Notes under the pieces: model-generated | What the model saw: the letters and a program-made list of their open reading frames with translations, nothing else | The model's database searches: none | Told to the model about the DNA's origin: nothing | Origin: Chelydra serpentina | Lineage: Eukaryota > Chordata > Testudines > Chelydridae | Assembly: GCA_037349315.1 (NCBI GenBank) | Contig: JBAIAC010000054.1 | Coordinates: 5,642,001 to 5,706,000 of the forward strand | Length of the DNA stretch: 64,000 nucleotides | Direction: 5' to 3' | Program-made: the position numbers and the translations under genes | Part shown: positions 44,901-56,900 of the stretch, piece after piece | Position numbering within the stretch: the stretch's first letter is position 1 | Layout of the letters: each line of letters begins with the position of its first letter

Positions 44901-47900
44901 GCTCTGGGCAGCTGGGAAGGGCCTTGGAGTCCAGGCAATTCAGCTCTGCAGAGTAGCCTTTGGCTGCTAACCGGGCCGGGTGAAAAATCCTCCCCTGGCC
45001 CCATTCGTGAGTTTGGAGGAGCCGGAAGCCCTCCCTTCTCCTCACTCTGTCCTTTACAATTCTCAGGAGCCGGCTTCCATCGAGCAGCTGAGAAGCCTCC
45101 TGATCCTCAGCTACGGGCACCTGGTCCACTCGGGCCCCACCACGCTCATGCCAGAGAGCATAGGCTACAGGATCCTGAGGCCCATCCAGCAGCACTATTG
45201 CCTGAGCCCACACGTAAATTAGAGCCTTCCCCTGACCCCCGCCCCATCTCGATTAGCTTCTTCTCTGATTCCAGGCCCATGGAGGCGAATGGAAGGACTC
45301 CCATCTGCGCCTTGTTAGAATGTAACTGAGCACCACTTGATGCTATTGATCAATGGCTCCATGTCTAGTTGGCAGCCGGTATCAAGTGGAGTGCCCCAAG
45401 GGTCAGTGCTGGGGCCGGTTTTGTTCAATATCTTCATTAACGATTTGGAGGATGGCGTGGACTGCACCCTTAGCAAATTTGCAGATGACACTAAACTGGG
45501 AGGAGTGGTTGATACGCTGGAGGGTAGGGACAGGATACAGAGGGACCTAGACAAATTAGAAGATGGGCCAAAAGAAATATGATGAGGTTGAACAAGGACA
45601 AGTGCAGAGTCCTGCACTTAGGACGGAAGAATCCCATGCACTGCTACAGACTAGGGACCGAATGGCTGGGCAGCAGTTCTGCAGAAAAGGACCTAGGGGT
45701 TATGGTGGACGAAAAGCTGAATATGAGTCAACAGTGTGCCCTTGTTGCCAAGAAGGCTAACGGCATTTTGGGTTGTATAAGTAGGGGCACTTCCAGCAGA
45801 TCGAGGGACGTGATCATTCCCCTCTCTTTGGCACTGGTGAGGCCTCATCTGGAGTACTGTGTCCAGTGTTGGGCCCCACACTACAAGAAGGATGTGGAAA
45901 AATTGGAAAGAGTCTAGAGGAGGGCAACAAAACGGATTAGGAGGCTGGAGCACATGACTTATGAGGCGAGGCTGAGGGAACTGGGATTGTTTAGCCTGCA
46001 GAAGAGAAGAATGAGGGGGGATTTGATAGCTGCTTTCAACTACCTGAAAGGGGGTTCCAAAGAGGATGGATCTAGACTGTTCTCAGTGGTAGAAGATGAC
46101 AGAACAAGGAGTAATGGTCTCAAGTTGCAGAGGGGGAGGTTTAGGTTGGATATTAGGAAAACCTTTTTCACTAGTAGGGTGGTGAAGAACTGGAATGGGT
46201 TACCTAGGGAGGTGGTAGAATCTCCTTCCTTAGAGGTTTTTAAGGTCAGGCTTGACAAAGCCCTGGCTAGGATGATTTAGTTGGGTTTGGTCCTGCTTTG
46301 AGCAGGGGGTTGGACTAGATACCTGCTGAGGTCCCTTCCAACCCTGAGATTCTAGGAATCTATGATTGTCGCAGAGACGACTTTACCGTGCTTGGTACCT
46401 CTAGGCTGGTGCTGCGCTCAGGGCTCAGAAGAGAAAGATTTAGGGCCTGTTTCCCCACACACTGCACTCAGTAGTGTAGCCGGGCACAGAAGGGGCACTG
46501 AGTGACTCGGGCCCCTAGCCCGGCCGACAGGCTCTGGTGCTGAAGGGGGATTTCTGAGGTAACTCTCGGTTGTTTTCTTGCCGTCGGAGGTTTGAGGCCG
46601 ACGTTCAGTCCTACGCTGGTCACAATGCCCGTATGCGAGGCCTAGCGAAAAGGAGAGGGGGATGCTAGTTTGGTGTAACTGAATGTTCTCCTCGGAGAAC
46701 GGACGCCTTGGTAGGGACAGCCCAGCTGACTCCAGAGAGCAGCAGATTCCTGTCCCAGATCAGACAATTACAAGCTGATTGTCAGGGGAGCTGAGCAGCC
46801 CCAGGGCCCATTGACAGCTGTGGGAACTGCAAGTGCTCAGCACCTCTGGAAATCAGGCCATTCCTTGCATCCATCTCGAGATGTGCCCCTAGGGAATGCA
46901 GAGATGTTCCACTCAGCAAGCCAGGTCCTTTGCCTTAGGGCGTGAGGGCAATCTAACCTAGGACAGCAGCTCCCTCCTAGAGACTTGCCCTGTAGCCTTG
47001 TCCCTCAGCTCTCTATTGCCTGTGGCTGGTTCCTCACTGTTCTCTCCCGCTCCTGCCTGTGAGCTCAGGACCCACAGGTGAGATCTGCGTTTGTGAGAAG
47101 TGTCGTGCTGGTGGGTGAAGCTGTCACCCAACAGAGCAGGTCTCCCTTTGTGACCCGGGACACGTACACCCTCCTGTCCCTCCTGCTGGTGAGTGAGCGT
47201 GCTGGGGTCCTGGGAGGGGTCCATAGGTCAGTCGCACATGCCTGAGCATCCTGCGTTGAAGGCCATGTGGTGTGTTTGCAAGCGGGTGCCCAGGGCTCTA
47301 CACTGTGTGCTGCAAACCCAGTGCTGATGCCAGATTCTTCTGGTGCAATTCCAACCCCAGGAATTAAATGGCACTATTTTCCAGTAGCGGATTCATGCTG
47401 CTCACACCTGGGACGATTCCCCATCCCACTTCTGAGGGATCTGCCCGGCACCCAGAAAGTGCCCTGGAGTTTAACTCCCCGTCACAAAATCGCATATCCC
47501 CGGATATGCTCCCCCTCACAAAATCGCCTCTGCGCAGATCCTCCTTCCCTGCTGCCTGGCTGATGCTGAGCCTTCCAGATCTGCCGGCTGGAATGGTGAA
47601 GTAGGGGCTCTTGCAAACGTCCCCTGCATTCTGGCCACGTGGCCGCTCCCAGGCCATATTCCCAGCTCCGTCCCCCAGTGCGCTGCAAGTTGGGACTGAG
47701 GGTCGGTGGGGGTGTCAAACAGCATGTGGAGACTCCCCGTCTTACTGAATAACCGGGCTCCCCCAAATTCTTTTGCCTTTGACTCTCTGCTTTGTGCTGC
47801 AGGAGATCCTGAGAGGCAAGGGCCGGGCCCGGCTGCAGAGCCCCGATCAGCAGCATGTCCTGCTGGCCATCTCTTACATAGGGTACGTCCATGGGCCCTG

Positions 47901-50900
47901 ACTCACCTGCGGAGCCCAGCAGCCGGGGAGGGGCAGGTGGAGGGAGAGGAGGTGGGGGAGGAATGAGCTGCAATAAGAACCGGAGGATGCTCCTCCCTGG
48001 TGGCTCACTACCAGGCCATATCCTCCTCGGCCTCCGGGTCACTTTCTCCAGCCCCATCTCTGCGTGTGGCCTCTAGGAGGGAGCCCCTCTGTCTGCATGA
48101 AGTGCTGTGAATGGTGCAGGCGCAGAGCAGGGCCCAGGATCATCCCCGGAGAGCAGCTTCCCCAGCAGAGCCCCTGCCGGCTGGGCCCCAGGGGCATAGG
48201 CGTCTCCAGACAGGACCGATCCCTAGGCGGTGGCTCTGCTGGAGATGCCCCCTGGAGCTCTGCTGCTTAGGGAGGGAACTGTCCCTCCTGCCATCAAACC
48301 CAGCCTGACTCCTGCCGGGACCAGTGTCTGTTCTAATGGCCCCGTCTGCTCCATTCCTTCCAATCAGGAAATTCCGGCCTCACCTGTCTGAGGAACAGGA
48401 GGCCGAGACCATCAGCGCTTGCATCACCAGCGCCATGTTTCAGCGCCCCGCCCCGGCGGAGCTGAGAGGGACTGAGGTGGCAGGAAGCTCCCCTATCCGG
48501 GTCGAGGTTAGTGAGACATGGACAAAGCTGCAGCTCCCACCTGCCTCCTTGGCTGGGAAACTCAGCCACCCCCCGTGGAGTCGCTGGACCCTGGCCTGAC
48601 GCTGCGAGCTGCGGGTCCAGCCGAATCCAGCCCCTCGGTTTAGTTTCCAAAGGGCTGGCGGCAAGTGGCTACGCAGTTACCGCTGCAGTTGGGTTGGCAG
48701 GGAGGACAGCTGTAGAGGTGAGCGTCTGGGAGACGGTACAGAATTACCCTGGATTCTTGGCCCAGGGGGCTAGAACCCACATCCAGTTTACACCGGCTGA
48801 GGAGCTGGCCCAGAGCAGTGAAATCGCATTTGGTGCAGAGGGAGCAAATCATGGATTCGGGACAACCCCACGGCCAGGCGACTCACCCTGCCACAGAACC
48901 AGAGACTAGCTGGAGCGGGGATGAACAGCTCAGTCCTTGGCGAGCCAGCAGGGTGTTGGGGGGTAGCTGGGGCCCCTCCAGAGTGGGAGGGAGGAGGCCT
49001 TCCCTCCAGAGCCCAACTCAGTACGTGTGTTGGGGAGCCCAGGTGGGAGGAAGGATTCTTTGGGGAAGGGCAGCCCATGGTCCAGGTGAGCCCCATGTCC
49101 ATGTACAGGGGGCTCAGCATCACCTGTGTAAAGGGACTCCGAATACCAACAGCGCCTGGCTGCAGACAGGGGGATCCACTCGTCCCCCTGCCTCGTGCAC
49201 CCCACCTCCCTTGCTATTTACTTCCCTGCTTTTCTCTGCTCCAGTCTCTCCAAGAACTGCCCTGGGAGCCCCTTGATCGCGTGCTGCAGACCTTTCTGGA
49301 GCTGCACCTGACCTCCACCATGCTGCTGCATCTGTTTCTGGTGTGAAAGGGAACGGGAGGGGCCATTTGCACTGGCCATCTGGGGATGGGCCGGCTGTTC
49401 AGGTTCTACCCGAGCCACAAGAGGGAAGGCTCCTGTTGATCCCGAAGGGGCTGAGCAGGCCTCCCAGCTACTGTGAACTAGCCAGTCCCCACGGGGCATA
49501 CACCCGCCCCTGGGATCCAGCTAGACAATCCTAGTCCTGCTCCAGGGAGTGTCACATTGACCTCCTCAAGGTGGGCTAGCGCCCAGAGGAAACAGCCCCG
49601 AGACCCCACAGGATCAATGGGGAGAGTCCTCAAAGCGCTGAGTCCAAGACCCTGGGACCAGTCCCAACGCCCCCCAGACAGGAGAGGAGCCCTGAGTTCC
49701 AGTGTCCGGAAGTGGAGGAGAAGGGGTTAAATGCGCCATCTCCTCTCCCTGCTGGGGCAGGAAGCAGGTTCTGGGGGTTGCCCGAAGGACATGCGGGGGA
49801 GGTCGCCCCGGCATTGCTGCCGCTCACACGGCTTTCTCCCTGCTCCCCAGCACTTGCAGCCCTGGATCTGCTCTCCCCGGGCCCAGGAGCGGAGCCGAGC
49901 TATGAGAGCCAGCGCCCGGCTCCTCATGTTCTATAGATTCAAAGCCATCACCGAGGTGAGCAGCACGGACCTTTTCAAAAGTGGAAGTCAAACCCTAGCG
50001 AGGTAACTAGACAGGAGCATAAACACTGCCAAATGAAGTGTAAAAATGTAATAAGAAAAGCCAAAATGCAGTTTGAAGAACAGCTAGCCAAAAACTCAAA
50101 AGGTAATAACAAAATGTTTTTTAAATACGTCAGAAGCAGGAAGCCTGCTAAACAACCAGTGGGGCCCCTGGACGATAGAGATACAAAAGGAGCACTTCAA
50201 GACGCTAAAGTCATTGTGGAGAAACTAAATGAATTCTTTGCTTTGGTCTTCACGGTTGAGGACGTTAGGGAGATTCCCAAACCTGAGCCGTCTTTTGTAG
50301 GTGACAAATCTGACGAATTGTCACAGATTGAAGTGTCACTAGAGGAGGTTTTGGAACTAATTGATAAACTTAACTGTAACAAGTCACTGGGACCAGATGG
50401 CATTCACCCAAGAGTTCTGAAAGAACTCCAATGTGAAATTGCGGAACTTTTAACTAGGGTTTGTAACCTGTCCTTTAAATCGGCTTCTGTACCCAATGAG
50501 TGGAAGAGAGCTAATGTAACACCAATATTAAAGAAGGGCTCTAGAGGTGATCCTGACAATTACAGACCAGTAAGTCTAACATCCATACCGGGCAAATTAG
50601 TTGAAACAATAGTAAAGAATAAAATTGTCAGGCACATAGAAGAACATAAATTGTTGGGCAAAAGTCAACATGGTTTCTGCAAAGGGAAATCATGCCTTAC
50701 TAATCTAGTAGAGTTCTTTGAAGGGGTCAACAAACATGGGGACAAGGGTAGGAATAAATGGTAAATTTTCAGAATGGAGTGGGGTAACTAGTGGTGTTCC
50801 CCAAGGGACAGTCCTAAGACCAATCCTAATCAACTTATTCATAAATGATTTGGAAGAAGGGGTAAACAGTGAGGTGGCAAAATTTGCAGATGATACTAAA

Positions 50901-53900
50901 CTGCTCAAGATAGTTAAGACCAAAGCAGACTGCGAAGAACTTCAAAAAGATCTCACAAAACGAAATGATTGGGCAACAAAATGGCAAATGAAATTTCATG
51001 TGGATAAACGTAAAGTAATGCACATTGGAAAAAATAACCCCAACTCTACATACAACATGATGGGGGCTAATTTAGCTACAACTAATCAGGAAAAAGATCT
51101 TGGCATCATCACGGACAGTTCTCTGAAGACGTCCATGCAGTGTGCACTGGCAGTCAAAAAAGCCAACAGGATGTTAGGAATCATTAAAAAAGGGATAGAG
51201 AATAAGACGGAGAATATCTTATTGCCCTTCTACAAATCCATGGTGCGCCCACATCTTGAATCCTGCGTACAAATGTGGTCTCCTCATCTCAAAAAAGCTA
51301 TACTGGCATTAGAAAAGGTTCAGAGAAGGGCAACTAAAATGATTAGTGGTTTGGAACGGGTCGCGTATGAGGAGAGATTAACGAGTCTAGGACTTTTTAG
51401 GTTGGAAAAGAGGAGATTAAGGGGGAGATATGATAGAGGTATATACAATTATGAGTGGTGTGGAGGAAGTGAATAAGGAAAAAGTTATTGACTTGTTCCC
51501 ATAAGAGAAGAACTAGGGGCCACCCAATGAAATTAGTGGGCAGCAGGTTTAAAACAAATAAAAGGAAGTTGTTCTTTACACAGCGCACAGTCAACCTGTG
51601 GTCTGAGCCAGTACAGCCATTCTTATGTTCTTATGTCCCTGCTGCCCCCCGCAGCATGCACAAAGAGAGGGGGAGGGTGATACAGACAGAACTGGGCTCA
51701 GCCCCAGTTCATGCCCTGATTTTCTGTTCGGTGGCCCATTAGGACTTGGAACCCATGGAAGAGCAGGGCTACATGGCCGGGGTGCTGATAAGCCACGCCT
51801 TTGACGCCCTGGAGGCCACCAGATCCTGGGCATCTCAGGCTCTCTACTGGCTCTTCACGCCTTGCAAAGGTAAGATGGAGCAGAAGGAAACAGTGGCCAC
51901 CTCCCAGCCCTGGCCGTTACCTAGAGAGCAGGGCTGCAGAGAGAACATGGCGCCTTCATCCCAGCCCTGACCAGACGGACACAGAGCAGAAGTGGGTTGG
52001 TACCTGCCAGGCTGGCCTGGCATCTGCCCTTCACCAGGTGCCACGGACCGTCTGGGACCTCCCCTGATCCAACACCATCCCCAACACACCTTCTGCATCG
52101 GGGGAAGGGTGGGCAGTTGGTCCAGGAGCCAGCTGAGAGCTCACCCTAGCTGTGCGTTCCCAGCTGTGGTTGGATACTGGTTCTTTGGCCCCTGTGACCT
52201 GGTTCGACAGGGATGGGGAAGTATCCGGCCCCGAGAGCGCTGGCTGAGCACAGCTGGTTTCTTGTGCAGCTTCCGTGTGCACCCAGACGGAGGCGGTGGT
52301 GAGCGTGCTGAGCAGGACGAAGGGGGATGCCAGCTGCAGACAGAGCCCTGCCCATGTTGCTATGGTGAGTAAAAGAGACTGTGACTGGAGAGACAGACAC
52401 ACACATGAGGGATGGGCGCTTATTGTCTCCTTCCCTCCCTGCAGAATTTGTGCCCTCAACTTGCTCCCCCCAACTCAGTCAGTAAGGTAGAAAAGCAGAG
52501 GGAAATTCCTGGGTACGGGCTCCAATGCCCACTGACTTAGCCCTGGGCGCAGGCTCTGTCCCCATCCCCTGAAGAGCAAACCCACCTCCCCGGGCCGGGG
52601 CTCGCTGCTCACACTCGGCCTGTGCCTTTCCCTGCAGCTCATAGCGAAGCACCTGCAGCCCTGTGACCTCATGCCCTTCATCTTCACCCTGCTGCTGGGC
52701 CTGCTGGAGAAGGAGGACTGTGCTGACCAGCTGGCGGGCGTCATGCAGACGGTGCTGACAGAGAAAAGATCGGTGCAAGAGAACCAAGTAATGGCTGGGC
52801 ATTGGAGGCACCATGCTGACATCTCGGGCAGCTCCATCCTGCCCCGTGCCCAGAATTCCTGGGGCATGAGGGAGGTTGTGGAGGGGAGATGTCCCCTCTC
52901 ACCATCATTGATCAAGGGGACCCATCCATCCCCTGTCTGCAGGGTGGCCGCTGGGCAAGGTCCTGTAATCGTTTACAGGCATTGATCCCAGGAGTCCGGC
53001 TTGCCCGGCTCACTCCCTGGGAAAAGTGCCCTGTCTCCGGACTCATCCCCCATGGGGGAACAGAGCCCGCAGTGGGGTCTCCCGCGTCCTCTCTTTGCCC
53101 AGTGGAGACGGATTAACGTGGACAATGGAAATGCCTCCCGGAACCTTAGATCCCACTCAGCCCAGGCGTGCTGTCACAAGGGGAGATACAGCTGGGATAC
53201 CCGGGGGTGGGGTGTCACAGGGCAGCAGGATTGGGACCCTTAGTGCTACAGAGCTGGATCAGGGGTGGGGGTTTCAAGGGACCCAAACCAGAATCCCCCT
53301 GGGCTCAGTCACTCGCTAGGAGAGTTTCTCCATGGCCTCTGCCGGGTCATGTGACCGCGGACTTGTTTCTGAGCCTGCCCTGCTCCTCCTGGCCCTTCCC
53401 TGCCAGACACCCACAGCGGGGGGAGGGTCTCAGCCCCTGCTTTGCCTCCGCAGGTGCAGGATCTGCAGGCGGCTCTGGCCTACACACTGTCTCCACCCCG
53501 GGGTGGGCGCCTGAGCGATGGGCCGAGGAACATCATACACCTCCTGGCCAGGCAGCACACCAAGGCCGCGGTCAGCAACCTCCTGCAGCTGCCCTGGCCT
53601 TACGAGCGGTGAGCGCCGGCCCCAGGGAAAGGGTAGAACGCCCCCCTCCAGCCTCCGAGCTCCCCCTTAATGGGGTGACTCCACAGCACCAGGGTTACAC
53701 GCAGCACAGACCTTCCCCTGGCCCTGCCCCCGGCCTGCTGTCACCATGAGCCTCTCTGACCCTTGGAGGGAGCTCTGACCCTCTGGGATCCCCGGCTCAG
53801 GGCTCCCCCAGCTGAGCTCGTCCTAACGCAGCTGTCACCCTTGTTGTTTGCAAAGTACTGTACAGGATCTTTTCAGGGGGAATACGGCAAAACGCCACAT

Positions 53901-56900
53901 TTATTAGTAATAGAGGTATCAATCAATACTCTATCATATGCATATGATATATATCACACTCATGCACTCACACACACACAAACACAAGCACACTCCGTCT
54001 AGTTGTTGTTACCAACTAGTTGCTCCCCTTAACTTCACTGGCCAGGTGAGTTAGATGGGGGAGGGGTGGAGCCCTGCTTCTGCCGATCCGGATCGATGCT
54101 CCGATGGTGACAAGACGAGACCCGGAGTCCTCTGCAAGACACCTCACTTTTATAGCAGCTTCCCTCTCATGCAAATCTATGCCAGATTCAAAATCTGGGT
54201 CTGTGTTCATTGGTCCTTTGTGCTGCTTCCTTCTGGGTGTTGTCCCAGAGAAGGTGCTGGCTTCTAACCCCCAAAGCCGTCAATATGTCTGCTCGTCTTT
54301 ATTGAGCCCACTTGATAAGTTTGATCGTCCTTGGGGCTGGCTTCCATCCCCTCTCCAACTGTTGCAGCTATATAGGGATTTAACACAAAGTGCAATGGCT
54401 TGGCTGGCTGGAGGCCAGAGCAGTCCTCTGGGGCCCCCCATCACAACACAGGCCAGGAGACCCCGTGTGAGCAGGGTCACCATCTCTATCAGTGTGGCCC
54501 CAGGCTCTCGACAGGGCGCCCCTCCAGGCTGAGGCAGAAGAGGGTGCCAGGCTATCTGCATGGCCCGCAGACATACCCCTACACTGAGCGCGTCCCTGCA
54601 GGGGCACCCCCCTCCCGCTGCTGGGAAATGCCCTCTCTCCCCCAAATCCCAGCCCGGTATCGTCCCCACCGCCGCACGCTTTTACACGCCTCATCCCGCC
54701 CTAGAGGCTGCTCTTCTCCCATTCACCTGCCTGCCAGGTTTCCCCGGGCCAGCAGCCTTCCCTGCATCCTGCCCAGAGCCGACAAGCCCAGCACCCATTT
54801 TACAGCCTTCTCCAAAACCTCCACCCCAGAACCATGGCGTGGCAGAACTGGAGCCGTGTTCCTCCTGAACAACTGGGCCCGTCCTGTGTGTTAATTCCTT
54901 ACCCGCCATCCGTCTGTCCGTCACAGGCAGGCCAAGGCCATCTGGAAATTCCTGGGTGCAGACCCCGTGCTGGCCAGGGAGGTACTGCACATCCTGCTCT
55001 TCGACAGCCCGGAGAAGGGCTGGGCTAATGGCAGCGAGACCCAGGATGGGAGCTGCCCCCAGCTAGCCCGGCTGCCCCCGGCGGTAAGTTCCCAGTGCTG
55101 GCATTGAACCCCCTTTCCCAGCTGCATTCTGCACACGGCCAGTCTTCTGACTGGCTCTTGTTCCCTTCCAGACCACGTGCGGCCTGTGGGAGCTAGTCGG
55201 GGCCCTGGGGCGAGCGCACGTGCTGGAGGGACGCGAGGACGACCTGTTCGTCTCTTGCTTCCTCGCCGTCGCCTGCTCCCCAGCACCTCACCTCTCGGGA
55301 GCCCAGCAGAACCCACCGACTCATGCCAGTCCCCGCAGGTAACGTGTGGGGCTGATGGATCTCAGCACCCAAACAGTGTCTGGGCCAGACGCTAGGAGGG
55401 GGAAGCTTCCTGCTTGGACTCACGTTATGGAGGGTCCCCCCACCCAATGCCTTCGGGGGACCGAGGGTTCGGATCAGCCAGGCTTCTCGTGCTTAGGAGC
55501 GGGCAGAGCTGCCCCCGGATACTCAGGGAGCCAGAGAGCTCCTCAGATGGGCAGCTCAGCAGGGTGATGAAGGAGCCGAGCGGGACGGGGTGAAGCAGAG
55601 CTGGGGAGCAGGGCAGAACTGGCTGCTGTCTCTATTTACTGTCTGCTTTGAAGGCTTTGGGACAGGCCCGGTGTGGCACGGAGCCACTTCCCCCCCTTGA
55701 CTGCAGTGGGCCCTGGGGGACAGGGCTCAGGGTAGCAGGGCGTTCACGGGGGCGCTGCATGTACTTTTCTCCCCAGGGTCAGTTTCCTGGAGTGGGCGGG
55801 GGCAATTCTCACATCTTTGGAGGAGGCGAAGGTCACATTTGCAGACACTCCCCCCCGCCCCCACAATTGGAGTGCAGGGAACCAAAGGCAGAAATGGGGC
55901 AGCTTCTGTTCTCACCCTGATCCCTCCAGTGCTGCAGCAAGGGAGTCCTGTGCCCCCCGCCCCTCCGCCCTGCCTAGAGAGTAGGCGTCCCTGCATCACC
56001 ATCTCCTGCCTCTTTCTCTTCCCAGCATGGCCGTGCAGGCCCTGGCGCGGGTGCTGCACCTCAGGGGCAGTCAGCAAGGTCTGGAGCTGATGGAGCAGGA
56101 GCAGGGCTGGCAGCTGCTGGAGGAGGGCCAGCCTGAGGGGTTCGCTCTCCTTGGCAGGTGAGGACAGACACTGAAGGAGTCACGTTCTCGCTCTGGAGCC
56201 CAGTGGGGCAGAGATGGGAGGGGGTGGCCGGGACCGGGCAGGATTCCGGCATGTGCAGGGTTGTCATGAACACGTCAGCACGAGCTCTTGTTCTTTCCCA
56301 GGGCCATGGTGACCCACCCAAACCAGGCCCTGAAGAACATCGTACGGTTCCTCCTTCCCAGCCTCCAGGCCTCCGAGGAGGGTGAACGCATGGCCTGCAC
56401 CAGCCTGCTTGCAGAGGTGAGCCCGGGGCGGGAGGGGAGGTTAACCACGCCCAGAAGCTGATGGAACAGGGGGCCAATAGCTGGTCAGCCAATGAGAAAT
56501 GGTCCTGGTGGTGTATTGCTTGTAAATTGATCCCTTTGCTGGGGGCTCTGTGGGGGTTTGGGGGCACCCCACTGGAACCAGAGGGAGCACTCGTGTCACT
56601 TCTATTCAGCTCAAAGCCAGCCCCTTGTGAACATCAGTCAGTAAGGATCTAAGTCACCTCCTGGTCCCGGCTCATACTTGCTCCCCTTGCTCCGGCCATG
56701 CTAGGACCCATTGGCCTCGCTCCGCCCTCTCTGACGGTTCCGTTCGGTCCCTTTAGTTCCTTGGCAGCCCCTGGCTCATGGAGAACGAGCCCAAGGAACT
56801 GTGGAAGCAGGTTGTGAAGATCATGCTGCAGCGGACAGAGGACAGCAGCATCCCCATCCGAGGCAGAGCGCTGCATGGCCTCAGGAACGTAGTCACCCAG